From Olsenella_K sp051878835 (lineage in GTDB: Bacteria > Actinomycetota > Coriobacteriia > Coriobacteriales > Atopobiaceae), in NCBI GenBank assembly GCA_051878835.1, contig JBJEKW010000015.1:4623-68622 (forward strand): DNA of 64,000 nucleotides, read 5' to 3'. The notes beneath the pieces are model-generated. The model had not been told where the DNA came from and made no database searches. It worked only from the letters and a program-made list of their open reading frames with translations. Positions 8,226-17,412 of this stretch are shown piece after piece (the first letter of the stretch is position 1; each line of letters starts with the position of its first letter). Position numbers and translations under genes: made by a program.

Positions 8226-8429
8226 ACATCTCTCGCAACCGAGAAACGCACGCAGGGAAGCGCACGCAAGCGGGGATTTCACGGTGGCGCATTCCAGAGC
8301 AACCACTCCAGAGCGGCGCGCTGCATAGCAACGTACTCAGAATCGGTGCAATCCACAGCGGCGCAAATCAGCGATCAGAGACCATGACATCGCAGCGACC
8401 AGTAATCGAGGCGCCCGGCTAAAAAGCGC

Positions 8430-8514
8430 TGGTAGGGGCGGTGGGGCTCGAACCCACAAACCTTTCGGTGGAGGATTTTAAGTCCCCTGCGTCTGCCAAT
8501 TCCGCCACGCCCCC
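8430..8514 (-). tRNA. tRNA-Leu (anticodon TAA)
   Basis: Class II tRNA of 85 bases with a long variable arm, anticodon loop CTTAAAA, T loop TTCGAGC and encoded CCA (8430-8432). A TAAGAT -10-like box lies about 55 bases upstream. Confidence 0.95.
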
Positions 8515-8739
8515 GTGACTTGTCGCGCAGCAGCTGTTGGCGAATGCAGCAGCTGCCAGCGAATATTCCTATCTTACCGCCAGCCCCTCCCACGGAGTCG
8601 GCTCATGCCAAATTCTGGCCATGGTCGGCTTCGAAGGAGGAGCTGCGTGTTGGCCGGCAGGGTTCGCACCGGTTACTGCAACAGTTGCGCTCGCAAGGGC
8701 GACGCTTGCTACAACCGCGTCCGCAAACTGCGCCGCTCG

Positions 8740-9750
8740 CTACAGCAGCGCCAGCTCGGGGCGCCAGCCCAGGGGCGATGCGACATCCTTGTACGTTGCC
8801 GCGGCAACCAGGCTCATGCCAAACAGCAAATCGCTCTCGCTGCACGTCAGCTGGTCAAAGCCCGTCTGGCGCAGCAGCTCGTCCACGGCCACGGTGCCAC
8901 CCACGATGACGGGCGCGCGCTTGGCCTGCAGACCTGCGACGTTCTGTCGTTCCGCCAGCTTGATACCGGCCAGCTTGGTCTCCAGCGCCTCGACGTCGGA
9001 ACGCGAAAGCGTTGCCAGATGCACCTGCCTGGGATCGTACGGGTCCAGGTGCTTGTGGATGGCCACCAGCGTCGTGGCAGTTCCGCCCGTGACGACGATG
9101 CGGCTGGGCTGCTCCTTCGACGCGTTCGGCAGGGCGTCCCCGCCCTTCCAGGGAACCCACGGAGCAAAGCCCGCCGCAGCAAACTGGTGCGCCGCGGCCA
9201 GGTCGTCCGCCGTGGGAGGGTCGTTGCGACTGAGGAACTTCTCGGTGATGCGACGGCAGCCCACGTTGATCGAGTGCACCCACTCCAGGTGCAGCTGCCC
9301 GTCAGCGGCCAGCGAGCCAACGGCCATCTCGGTTGATCCGCCGCCGTTGTCCGCCACCAAAATGCGCTGGCCCACGAAGTCCTGCGCCACGCCGAGGAAC
9401 GTCAGCGAGCCCTCGACCTCTCCGGGAATAACCTGCGCGCGCAGCCCACGAGCGTCCAGCTGCGACAGCAAGGCGTCAGAGTTGCTGGCGTCGCGCGCAG
9501 CGCTGGTCAGCGTGCAGCAGACCACGGGCGCATTCGACTCACGCGCCGCCGCCAGGTAGCCGTCGATGCACTGCAGCAGACGGTCCATGGCGTCCTGGCG
9601 CAGCTTGCCCGTGCGGTCGACGTCCTGGCCCAGGTTCACGATGTTCGACTGCTTTGCCAGACGCACCACATGCCCGGCGTCCACGTCGACGTCGGCCACC
9701 GCCAGTCGCGCCGTTACCGTACCGATGTCAATAACCGCAACGCGTACCAT
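8740..9750 (-). CDS. ppx: Exopolyphosphatase / guanosine pentaphosphate phosphohydrolase family protein
   Basis: The 336-residue product belongs to the ASKHA-fold Ppx/GppA family, which removes terminal phosphate from polyphosphate or converts pppGpp to ppGpp. It shows the N-terminal phosphate-1 motif VAVIDIGTVTARLAV (near 4-18), VADNGGGSTEMAVG for phosphate-2, INVGCRRITEKF, and IVVTGGTATTLVAI in the second lobe. It has only the short core, without the C-terminal HD-like extension of the long E. coli enzymes; short versions are usual in actinobacteria. The ATG at 9750 has GGCGAGG upstream. It lies 65 bp behind the DivIC-like gene on the same strand; a divIC-ppx neighbourhood is common in actinobacteria. 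Ppx versus GppA activity cannot be told apart here. Confidence 0.9.
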   Translation of the reverse strand: MVRVAVIDIGTVTARLAVADVDVDAGHVVRLAKQSNIVNLGQDVDRTGKLRQDAMDRLLQCIDGYLAAARESNAPVVCCTLTSAARDASNSDALLSQLDARGLRAQVIPGEVEGSLTFLGVAQDFVGQRILVADNGGGSTEMAVGSLAADGQLHLEWVHSINVGCRRITEKFLSRNDPPTADDLAAAHQFAAAGFAPWVPWKGGDALPNASKEQPSRIVVTGGTATTLVAIHKHLDPYDPRQVHLATLSRSDVEALETKLAGIKLAERQNVAGLQAKRAPVIVGGTVAVDELLRQTGFDQLTCSESDLLFGMSLVAAATYKDVASPLGWRPELALL

Positions 9751-9815
9751 GTTTTACCTCGCCTTTCTTCGATATGGCAGCCCAGCGCGGCCTCTGGCAC
9801 GAAACTTGCCAGCCG

Positions 9816-11318
9816 CTATCCTGCCGAGTCGGGCGTGTAGCCAAACACGATGTCACCCAGTCGAATGTACCAAGGCTGGTCGGTCTCCTGCGCCTGCACC
9901 TCGCCGTCAATGGGGTTCGAGCCCTGGTTTGCGCTGTCGTCCGGCAGCCCCTCGACATCAATCGTGCTTTCGCCCGAGTAGCCATAGCCATGCCGGCGGG
10001 CTTCGTCTTCGATTCCCTCGCGAGACTGCAGGCGATCAACGTCGCCCTGCAGAGCCTCGTTGTCGGACGAGACCGCGTCGTACGTGGCCTGCAGAGCGCT
10101 CTGCCTGCGCCATGCCACGTAGTAGTCGCGAGCCGGGCCGTACACCATGACCAGGGCCACGACCACCGCCACCACGGCGACCATGCCCTTGGGGTGGCGC
10201 CGCCAGAACTCGACGAAGCGCTCTCCCTGATAGCGCAGCCACTCCCCCAGGTTCGTGATGCTTGCCTTCGGCGAGAAGGACTTGCTCCCCGCAATAGTAC
10301 TCTTAGCTGCGGTTTCTTCGTCACTATTGCGACGATGGCCCCTCTCTCGCCGGTGGGCAATCCGCTCGCGGTGCTGGGCAGCCTCGTCGGAGGCGACAGC
10401 GTCGGATGACGCGGCGTCGAAGCCCGCGGAGGCACCAGACCCGACCGCGCCAGCTTCGGTCACGCCAGCAGCAAATCCGGCACCAGCCGAAACGGTTGCC
10501 GACGACGTATCAGATGTTGAAGCACCCGCGCCAGTTGCACCGAATCCAGCCGAGGCTCCAGCCTTGTCAGCCGCAGCGTGCGCGGTGCCTTCGGTAACAA
10601 CCGCCACAGGCTCGGAATGGTTGGGGACCTCGGTAGCCGTATCGGCAGCGTTCGCATCGTCCGGCGTGGCGCCAGGCGCCTCGTATGCGCCGTCTTCCTG
10701 GTCGTTTCCGTGATAGCGACGCCAGCCACCCACAATCTGCGCATGCGGCGTGCCCGCCAGCCCGGAAATCGAGACGATGTTCCCGCTGTCAGCAGCGCCA
10801 GAATCCTGCGCCTGGCCGTCCGTGGCCACCTGGCCGTTCGGGTCAGCAGTCTGCGCACCAGCCCCCTGGTAGCCAGCCGTCGCGCCTCCCACGAAGCCGT
10901 CCGCTACACCGGCAGGGCCAGCTGTAACGTCCGCGCGCCCACGTCCATTGGCAGAGACCCCATACCCGCCAGAAGCTCCGTCCTGCGCGGCGCTCCCCTG
11001 TTCGGCAGCGCCCTGCCCTGCAGCGCCCCGCGTCGCCGAGCCGTTCCGTGCCGACGCCCCCGCCTGCTCCGCCACGTTCTTCTTGGCCATAAAAGCGCTG
11101 GCAGCTGAGCGATTTGCGGCAGAGTGGTCTCCGCCCGCGCCGGCCAGCCTCTCGGCAGCGGCCTTCTTTGCGGCGCGCCGGTTGCGGCGCACGTCGCGAG
11201 TCGTCGTGCGTATGAAATTGACGCCGGAGTCGTCGGAGAGGTTGCCCTCGCGCTTCTGCGGCTTGCGGGCGGCCTGCTGCGCGCCGGCGTCGTTGATATG
11301 TGGATCAGTGGTGCTCAT
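9816..11318 (-). CDS. DivIC/FtsB-like septum formation initiator with long Ala/Gly/Ser-rich N-terminus
   Basis: The product is 500 residues. Residues 1 to about 370 are low-complexity Ala/Gly/Ser/Asp sequence with two basic patches (RRNRRAAKKAAAERL near 45, RIAHRRERGHRRN near 325) and are presumably cytoplasmic. A single membrane segment lies at about 379-395 (MVAVVAVVVALVMVYG). A short coiled coil (LQATYDAVSSDNEALQGDVDRLQSREGIEDEARRHGY) follows, ending in the EDEARRHGY signature of FtsB/DivIC proteins. These bridge FtsL and FtsQ in the divisome. Typical family members are only 100-200 residues, so the N-terminal extension is striking. The ribosome site before 11318 is weak (GAAACGAAG). It is followed by ppx. 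Confidence 0.85.
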   Translation of the reverse strand: MSTTDPHINDAGAQQAARKPQKREGNLSDDSGVNFIRTTTRDVRRNRRAAKKAAAERLAGAGGDHSAANRSAASAFMAKKNVAEQAGASARNGSATRGAAGQGAAEQGSAAQDGASGGYGVSANGRGRADVTAGPAGVADGFVGGATAGYQGAGAQTADPNGQVATDGQAQDSGAADSGNIVSISGLAGTPHAQIVGGWRRYHGNDQEDGAYEAPGATPDDANAADTATEVPNHSEPVAVVTEGTAHAAADKAGASAGFGATGAGASTSDTSSATVSAGAGFAAGVTEAGAVGSGASAGFDAASSDAVASDEAAQHRERIAHRRERGHRRNSDEETAAKSTIAGSKSFSPKASITNLGEWLRYQGERFVEFWRRHPKGMVAVVAVVVALVMVYGPARDYYVAWRRQSALQATYDAVSSDNEALQGDVDRLQSREGIEDEARRHGYGYSGESTIDVEGLPDDSANQGSNPIDGEVQAQETDQPWYIRLGDIVFGYTPDSAG

Positions 11319-11477
11319 GTTTGCTTCGTTTCACCGTGTGTTTGGCCCGGCCGACGGGTTCCCCGCCGCCGAGCATGAGTGCCATGGGGGTCCATTATGA
11401 CAGACGCCACGCGCCAGCCCGAACATCTCACGACAGCTACGCAGCGCAGGGCGATAGACGCCACGACGGACTTCGTG

Positions 11478-11590
11478 TCGTACGAGGAGCTTTGTGTCGT
11501 ACGAGGAGCTTTACCCCATACGAGAGGCAACGCGCCGCACGAGGAGGCTTCGAGCCGTACAAGGGGCTTCGCACCGCACACGCGCGAAGC
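11478..11590. repeat. 19-20 bp tandem hairpin array
   Basis: Six degenerate units start at 11478, 11497, 11516, 11535, 11555 and 11574, with consensus YCGTACGAGGAGCTTYG. Each can form a small CTTCGT/ACGAGG stem. The array fills most of the 306-bp gap between mazG and the divIC-like gene; no gene is seen there. Confidence 0.65.
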
Positions 11591-11624
11591 GAAAGTGACG
11601 GACGGAACCACGGGCAAGAAGGGC

Positions 11625-12617
11625 TTACGCCTCGCCGCCCTCGTCGCCCTCCCGCTGGCTCTTCGCCTGCTGGCGCTCCTGCTGCTTCACGCGGTTCCAC
11701 AGCTGGTCGTACTCCTGGTCGGAGCACTGATCCAGCGACGTGCCCTCCGCCTTGGCCAGCTGCTCCATGGCCGCCCAGCGGCGACGGAACTTGCGGTTGG
11801 CGAAGGCCAGGGCACCCTCGGCGTCGATTTGCTCCTTTCGCGCCACGTTCACCAGCGAGAACAGCACGTCTCCGAACTCCTCGTACGCGCGCTGCGATCC
11901 GGACGGCTCGGCCTGGAACTCGGCCACCTCCTCGTGGACCTTGTTCCACACGTCGTCGGTGGTCTGCCAGTCGAAGCCGGCCTTTGCCGCACGCTTCGAG
12001 ATCTTCTGCGCCTGCATCAGCGCCGGCAGCGAGATGGGCACCGAGTCCAAAAGCCCCGGCTCCCCCCCCCCCCCCGTGGCCTCGCCCTTTGCGCTGCGCT
12101 CGGCGCGCTTGACCTGGTCCCAGATGTCCAGGACCTGCGCCGCGTTCGACGCCGTCGGCGCGTCGCCGGCACCGGGCTGCGAGCCGTCAGATTGGGCGTC
12201 ATCGGTCTGCGCGTCGGCAGGTTGCGGCTCTCCGAACACGTGCGGATGGCGCCTGACCAGCTTCTGGTTCAGCTCGCGGCAGACGTCGTGGATGTCGAAG
12301 GAGCCCTCGTCATCTGCAATCTGCGCATGCAGCAGCACCTGCATCAAGACGTCGCCCAGCTCCTCGCGCAAGTGAACGTCATCGTGCGCCTGGATGGCGT
12401 CTACCGCCTCGTATGCCTCTTCGATCATGTTTTTGGCAATGCTGTCGTGCGTCTGGACCTTGTCCCAGGGGCAGCCGTCGGGCTGACGCAGACGCCAGAT
12501 GGTGCGCGCCAGCTCCTCGAACTCGCGCTGGTCAGCGGGCGAGCCCGCGCGCTCCTGCGTCTGCTGGTCCACCTGCGCACACAGCTGGTCCAGGGGATTC
12601 GTGTTTTCATCGCTCAT
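11625..12617 (-). CDS. mazG: Nucleoside triphosphate pyrophosphohydrolase MazG
   Basis: The 330-residue product has two MazG domains. The first (about 25-130) carries LRQPDGCPWDKVQTHDSI, EEAYEAVDAI and EELGDVLMQVLLHAQ, the EExx...ExxD metal-binding set. The second (about 215-300) carries KVHEEVAEFQ and EEFGDVLFSLVNVAR. MazG degrades NTPs and dNTPs and can lower cellular (p)ppGpp. A 14-base C tract (12062-12075, G on the coding strand) encodes Gly-Gly-Gly-Gly in the linker between the domains; slippage there would remove the second domain. The ATG at 12617 has GGAGGTAACTCCC upstream. It is followed after no gap by a GCCCTTCTTGC motif. Confidence 0.92.
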   Translation of the reverse strand: MSDENTNPLDQLCAQVDQQTQERAGSPADQREFEELARTIWRLRQPDGCPWDKVQTHDSIAKNMIEEAYEAVDAIQAHDDVHLREELGDVLMQVLLHAQIADDEGSFDIHDVCRELNQKLVRRHPHVFGEPQPADAQTDDAQSDGSQPGAGDAPTASNAAQVLDIWDQVKRAERSAKGEATGGGGEPGLLDSVPISLPALMQAQKISKRAAKAGFDWQTTDDVWNKVHEEVAEFQAEPSGSQRAYEEFGDVLFSLVNVARKEQIDAEGALAFANRKFRRRWAAMEQLAKAEGTSLDQCSDQEYDQLWNRVKQQERQQAKSQREGDEGGEA

Positions 12618-12720
12618 GGGAGTTACCTCCTGCCTCGAAGTTGTCAGCACAATCATACGACCGACGCCAACGGCTGGCTCCTCCTTCCGACAGCGCCCGA
12701 GCGCGACCACTCGTCACGGC

Positions 12721-12874
12721 GCGTCCAATCGAGCACCCAAATACCCGCCCCGACCGGGCCCGAGATGCAAAATGGTGCTCAAACACCCGCTAAGAAGCTC
12801 CTTACAGGGTGTTTGAGCACCTTTATGCGTTGTCGGCGTGACCCGCGCTCTCATTTGGGTGCTCGAATGGACGC
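12721..12874. repeat. Nested inverted repeat, MITE-like
   Basis: Outer arms 12721-12742 and 12853-12874 are complementary over 21 of 22 bases. Inner arms 12774-12788 and 12807-12821 (GGTGCTCAAACACCC) are perfect. The element lies between mazG and mfd. No ORF inside; no clear target-site duplication seen. Confidence 0.7.
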
Positions 12875-12923
12875 ATCGCCGTCGCAAGTGACGCATGCGA
12901 GAAGCGCCGCCGCACGCCCCCGG

Positions 12924-15900
12924 CTACCCCTCGTCGCTGTCGTCGTCGCCGCCAACCTCTTCCAGCACGGCGAGCGCGCACGGCAGCAGGTCCTCCTGCC
13001 CGCGGCGATACGGGTACGCCAGCTTGCGCGTCTTCGGGTAGTAGAACGCGTGGCGCGCCTTGAACTTCAGCGCCAACCTGCGCTCCACCTCGATCCCCAC
13101 GAACACGATGCGCCCGTTCGTCAGCATGACGCTGGTGACGCCCAGACGCTGCGCGCGTATGCGGATGCGCGCGCGGTCGAACAGGTTGCGCGCCGCCTGC
13201 GGCATGGTGCCCCAGCGCTCCTCCAGCTCGCGCTGCAGGTCGTCCACGTCGGACAGCTCGGTGGCGCCGGCCAGCTTGCGGTATGCCAGCACGCGCTTGT
13301 CGACCTCGGGCAGGTACTCGTCGGCCAGGTAGAAGTCGGCAGGCAGGTTGATGTTCACCTCGCCGGCCGCCACCTCGGGCGCCTCGCCGCGAGCCTCGCT
13401 GACCGCCTGCCCCAGCATCTGGGTAAACAGGTCGAAGCCCACGCTGCTCAGGTTGCCGTGCTGCTCGGCCCCCACCAGGGAGCCCGCGCCGCGGATCTCC
13501 AGGTCGCGCATGGCTATACGCATGCCGCTGCCCAGGTCCTGGTACTCGTTTATGGCCGTCAGGCGGTCGGTGGCCTCCGGCGTCAGCGGGAACTCACCCG
13601 GGAACATGAAGTACGCGTACGCCTGCGTGCGACCGCGGCCCACGCGCCCCTTCAGCTGGTACAGCTGCGCCAGGCCCATGCGCTGAGAGTCCTCGATGAT
13701 CAGCGTGTTCGTGTGGGGGTTGTCGATGCCGCTCTCGATGATGGTCGTGGCCACGAGCACATCGATCTCGTGATCCTCGAACGACATCATGACCTCCTCC
13801 ACCTGGGCGGGGCTCATCTGTCCGTGCGCCACGCCCACGCGCGCCTCGGGAGCCGCCTCCATCACGCGGCCCACGGCGTCGTCGATGGTGTTCACGCGGT
13901 TGCTGACGTAGTACACCTGCCCCTTGCGGGCCAGCTCGCGCCTGATGGCCTCGCTGACCACGTCGGGGTTGTACTCGCCCACGAACACCTTCACGGGCAG
14001 GCGTCCCGGCGGCGGAGTCAGAATCAGGCTCATGTCGCGCACGCCGCTCATGGCCATCTGCAGGGTGCGCGGAATGGGCGTGGCAGACAGTGTCAGCACG
14101 TCCACCTGCTCGCGCATGTTCTTCAGCTGCTCCTTGTGCTGCACGCCGAAGCGCTGCTCCTCGTCGATGATGACCAGCCCCAGGTCGTGCGGGTTCACGT
14201 CGGCGGACAGCAGGCGGTGCGTGCCTATGAGCACCTGCACCGAGCCGTCGGCAAAGCCCTCCAGGGCCTTTCGCTGCTGCGCCGGCGTCACGAAGCGCGA
14301 CAGCACCTCCACGCGCACGTCGTAGGGATCAAAGCGCTTGCTGAACGTCTCGAAGTGCTGCTGCGCCAGAATGGTCGTGGGGCACAGCACCATGACCTGC
14401 TTGCCGTCCTGGCAGCACTTGAACGCCGCGCGCAGGGCCACCTCGGTCTTTCCGAAGCCAACGTCGCCGCACAGCAGCCGATCCATGGGCTTGGGACTCT
14501 CCATGTCGGCCTTGATGTCCGCGATGGCGCCCTTCTGGTCGGGCGTCAGCTCGTAGGGGAACGACGCCTCCATGTCCAGCTGCTCGGGCGTGTCCGGAGC
14601 GAACGCGTGGCCCGCCACGGCGCTGCGGCGCGTGTACAGGTCCACCAGGTCGAAGGCCAGCTTCTTTGCGCTCTTGCGCGCCTTTCCGGTGGCGCGCGAC
14701 CAGTCGGCCGTGTTCAGCCTGGTCAGCCTGGGCGAGCTGCCGTCTGGTCCCACGTAGCGCGTTATGCGGTCCACCTGCTCCAGCGGCACGAACAGCTTGT
14801 CCCCGTCCGCGTACTCCAGCAAGAAGTAATCCCGCTCTCGTCCGCCCACCTCCTGGCGCACGATGTCCGAGAAGAGCGCGATGCCGTGCGTGGCGTGCAC
14901 CACGTAGTCGCCCGGCTTGAAGGGGAAGGTCACGCTGGTGGGGTCCACGCGACGCGCGCGCCGATGGTGCTTCGCCATGCGCACCGTGAGGTCCGACACG
15001 GACAGCACGCCGATGCCCGCCGTGGGCACCACGACGCCCGCCGGCACGGGAGCGTCGAAGAACGTGACCATGCCGCGCTCCAGGTCGGGCGCGTCCGCCT
15101 GAGCGGCCTCGGTCGTGACGTCGCCCGAGTTCTCCGGCGCCGTGGCCAGGCTCTCGCAGAACGGCACGCCCTCGTCGTTGAACGACAGCTCCAGCGACTC
15201 GCGCGCGCTGCGGTCCGGCACGGCGAACACCACGGCCATGCGGTCGTTTATCATGCCGCGCACGCGACCCAACAGCTTCGTGTCCGAGCCTGCTATGTTG
15301 GGCTGGCGCACGTCCAGCTTTGCCGTCACGTTGGTCCCCGCGCGCAGGATGGAGCTGAAGCTCAGGCGCTGCTGCTTGCCAAAGTCCAGCGCCTGCGGGG
15401 ACGTGTAAAGCCCGTCCGGCTTCACGCGCGCCGCGTTGCAGGCGGCTGTGATCTCGTCGTAGGCGTGCATGCAGTCGTCGAACAGCGCCCTGGGCTCGCT
15501 CATGACCACCAGCGTGTCCTTGCTGATGAAGTCCACGGGGCTGCCGGTCTTTCCGTACAGCTGCGGCAGGTAGCGGTCGATGATGGCAGCCTGCGAGCGC
15601 TGCTGGATCAGCTCCAGGTCGGCGGCCACCTTCGAGGAGTCCTGCGCGGCCTTGTACAGCGCGCGAGAGGCATTCGCCACGGTCTTGTCGGTCAGCGCCA
15701 ACTCACGGCAGGGCACCACCGTGACGGACTCCAGCTCGCCGATGGTCTGACCCGTGGAGGGCACCATGCGGCGCACGCGGTCTATCTCGTCGCCAAAGAA
15801 CTCTATGCGCACCGGCGCCGTTGCCTGGGCGGGGCACACGTCCACGGTGTCGCCGTGTACGTGGAACGTGCCCGGCTGCTCGGCCGCGCCCGGGTCGGCG

Positions 15901-16385
15901 TAGCCCATGCCCACCAACAGGCGCGGCATGTCCTCGAAGTCCACCTGGTCGCCCACCGCAAAGGTCGAGCTGGCATAGTAGGCCGAGCCCTTGGGCGGCA
16001 CGCGGCGCAGCAGGGCGCGAGCGCTGGCCACCACCAGGCACTTCTGCCCCTCGGCCAGGCGCTCCACCGCGCGGCAGCGCGCGCCTATGACGGCGTCGTC
16101 CGCGGGCTTCTCGCTCCAGGGCCAGTCCTTGCGCTCGGGATAGCGGCACACCACGACCATTCCCAGCCAAGCAGCCAGCGAGCGTGCCATGCGGTCGGCC
16201 GCCTCCTCGCCCGGCACCACCATCAGGCAGGGCCTGGGGTCGGCCGCCCACAAAGACGCCATCATCAGCGCGCGACCGCTTTGGGCCACGGCCAGGTTCA
16301 CGTCCTTGCCCTCCGCCAGGTCATGGCGGAACTCCATCAGCTCAGGAGCGCTCAGCAGCATCTTCGAAACGCGATTTATGAACAC
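12924..16385 (-). CDS. mfd: Transcription-repair coupling factor
   Basis: Mfd pushes stalled RNA polymerase off DNA lesions and recruits UvrA. The 1153-residue product has the UvrB-like N-terminal region with HVHGDTVDVCPA, the RNA polymerase interaction domain (FKPGDYVVHATHGIALF near 480), the helicase motifs GDVGFGKTEVALRAAF, IIDEEQRFGV and TLSATPIPRTLQMAM, the translocation motif region (GRVGRGRTQAYAYF), and a C-terminal TRCF domain. I chose the GTG at 16385 because AAAGAGG lies 5 bases upstream. The ATG 69 bases further up has no ribosome site. The gene is downstream of the pilus operon terminator and is probably transcribed alone, or together with mazG across the intervening inverted repeat. 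Confidence 0.96.
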   Translation of the reverse strand: MFINRVSKMLLSAPELMEFRHDLAEGKDVNLAVAQSGRALMMASLWAADPRPCLMVVPGEEAADRMARSLAAWLGMVVVCRYPERKDWPWSEKPADDAVIGARCRAVERLAEGQKCLVVASARALLRRVPPKGSAYYASSTFAVGDQVDFEDMPRLLVGMGYADPGAAEQPGTFHVHGDTVDVCPAQATAPVRIEFFGDEIDRVRRMVPSTGQTIGELESVTVVPCRELALTDKTVANASRALYKAAQDSSKVAADLELIQQRSQAAIIDRYLPQLYGKTGSPVDFISKDTLVVMSEPRALFDDCMHAYDEITAACNAARVKPDGLYTSPQALDFGKQQRLSFSSILRAGTNVTAKLDVRQPNIAGSDTKLLGRVRGMINDRMAVVFAVPDRSARESLELSFNDEGVPFCESLATAPENSGDVTTEAAQADAPDLERGMVTFFDAPVPAGVVVPTAGIGVLSVSDLTVRMAKHHRRARRVDPTSVTFPFKPGDYVVHATHGIALFSDIVRQEVGGRERDYFLLEYADGDKLFVPLEQVDRITRYVGPDGSSPRLTRLNTADWSRATGKARKSAKKLAFDLVDLYTRRSAVAGHAFAPDTPEQLDMEASFPYELTPDQKGAIADIKADMESPKPMDRLLCGDVGFGKTEVALRAAFKCCQDGKQVMVLCPTTILAQQHFETFSKRFDPYDVRVEVLSRFVTPAQQRKALEGFADGSVQVLIGTHRLLSADVNPHDLGLVIIDEEQRFGVQHKEQLKNMREQVDVLTLSATPIPRTLQMAMSGVRDMSLILTPPPGRLPVKVFVGEYNPDVVSEAIRRELARKGQVYYVSNRVNTIDDAVGRVMEAAPEARVGVAHGQMSPAQVEEVMMSFEDHEIDVLVATTIIESGIDNPHTNTLIIEDSQRMGLAQLYQLKGRVGRGRTQAYAYFMFPGEFPLTPEATDRLTAINEYQDLGSGMRIAMRDLEIRGAGSLVGAEQHGNLSSVGFDLFTQMLGQAVSEARGEAPEVAAGEVNINLPADFYLADEYLPEVDKRVLAYRKLAGATELSDVDDLQRELEERWGTMPQAARNLFDRARIRIRAQRLGVTSVMLTNGRIVFVGIEVERRLALKFKARHAFYYPKTRKLAYPYRRGQEDLLPCALAVLEEVGGDDDSDEG

Positions 16386-16516
16386 AAGAACCTCTTTACT
16401 ATGCGAACGGTCGCCGCGTAACGCAGCAAAGCCCACGTCGCATGACGCGGGCACTCAACATTCGAACATTCTTTCCATTCATTGTATCTGAGCGACACCC
16501 AAACCCCGCACGCACA

Positions 16517-16558
16517 ACAAAAAAGCTTCCGCCGCCCTTACCCAGGCGACGGAAGCTT
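16517..16558 (-). terminator. Terminator of the pilus operon
   Basis: A 14-bp stem (16523-16536 with 16545-16558, AAGCTTCCGTCGCC on the minus strand) is followed by a T tract. Confidence 0.88.
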
Positions 16559-16584
16559 GTCAATCCGGTCAAGAAGAACAGCCG

Positions 16585-17310
16585 TTACTTCGACTCGCCC
16601 TTCTTTGAGCGCAGGCGCCAACCACAGAAGATCAGGATGGCTGCCACCACGGCGACGCCAATCCACGCATACGTGAAGGTGTCGCCGGTCTTGGGCATGC
16701 CCGCGACCGACTTCTGCGTGGTCTGAGCCGCAGGAGTCGTAGGTGTGGTCGAGTTGTTCTGTGCCGGCTCCGCCGCAGGCGCGGTGTAGGTGTTCGTGAA
16801 GGCGCAGGGATAGCCGAGTCCACCGGTGACCTTCTTGCCCTCAGAGGTGACCTCATAGACATAGACCTTCGGGGTCAGTTTGCCATCGGGCTTGTCGGGG
16901 TTGGAGTTCTCGAAGTACACACCGACCTGGTAGATGCGGGTGTCGTACGCCCAGTTGGCAGCGTCGCCTGCAGTCTGCGTCACGACGTAGTGATACTCAG
17001 AGGGCTCGTCTGCAGTGACCGTGAAACCAGTATTGCCAGCGCCAGTCAGCGTCACCGTACCATCTGCAAGGGCCGCTGTGCTAGCTGCATCCTGGCCCAC
17101 CGCGGTAAAGGTGAACTCGGGAGAGGTCTCGGCGGTGTCGCCAGCCAACGTTACCTGCACGGGAATGGTGGCCTCGGTCTTTTCATAGGCCAGTGCAGGG
17201 GCAGCAGTCCCCAGCAGCACGACGGAACACAGGCTCAGGGCCGCCACCAGCATGCCAAGCCCGCGAACGCACCGCCCGCGAAGTCCCTTTTGAAGTCTCT
17301 GCTTGATCAT
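16585..17310 (-). CDS. Minor (anchor-type) pilin, LPXTG-like surface protein
   Basis: The 241-residue product has a signal peptide (basic start, hydrophobic 18-37, cleavage near PALAYE), one beta-rich pilin domain of the streptococcal pilin isopeptide type (EFTFTAVGQD ... GFTVTADEPSEYHYVVTQTAG ... YDTRIYQVGVYFE), and a Thr/Pro/Gln linker. It ends in a sorting signal: MPKTGD, a hydrophobic stretch, then RLRSKKGESK. The sorting motif has Met in place of Leu. It is the last gene of the pilus operon, after the sortase, the place of the basal subunit FctB in the streptococcal FCT islands. It probably anchors the fibre to the wall. The ATG at 17310 has AGAAGGA upstream. Confidence 0.85.
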   Translation of the reverse strand: MIKQRLQKGLRGRCVRGLGMLVAALSLCSVVLLGTAAPALAYEKTEATIPVQVTLAGDTAETSPEFTFTAVGQDAASTAALADGTVTLTGAGNTGFTVTADEPSEYHYVVTQTAGDAANWAYDTRIYQVGVYFENSNPDKPDGKLTPKVYVYEVTSEGKKVTGGLGYPCAFTNTYTAPAAEPAQNNSTTPTTPAAQTTQKSVAGMPKTGDTFTYAWIGVAVVAAILIFCGWRLRSKKGESK

Positions 17311-17412
17311 GTTTTACGTCCTTCTTCTTTCTGGCCGAAAGCTAGCCACGTTCTGGTGTCGTCCACGTGCCTGTATCTCGTCCAACTTCGTGCTTAGTTC
17401 GCGCTCTGCCAG

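Noticed and set aside
7809..8429. Several 60-200 codon ORFs over the three-hairpin elements (also at 54.4-54.7 kb)
   Set aside because: They read through palindromic repeats, give Cys/Ala/Arg-rich products in every frame and lack ribosome sites.
11379..16421. Very long plus-strand frame of 1680 codons over mazG and mfd
   Set aside because: It is the antisense shadow of two well-supported genes in GC-rich DNA; its product is Leu/Ala/Arg/His-rich without family motifs. The long plus frames over glgC-glgP, glgB and pflB were rejected for the same reason.
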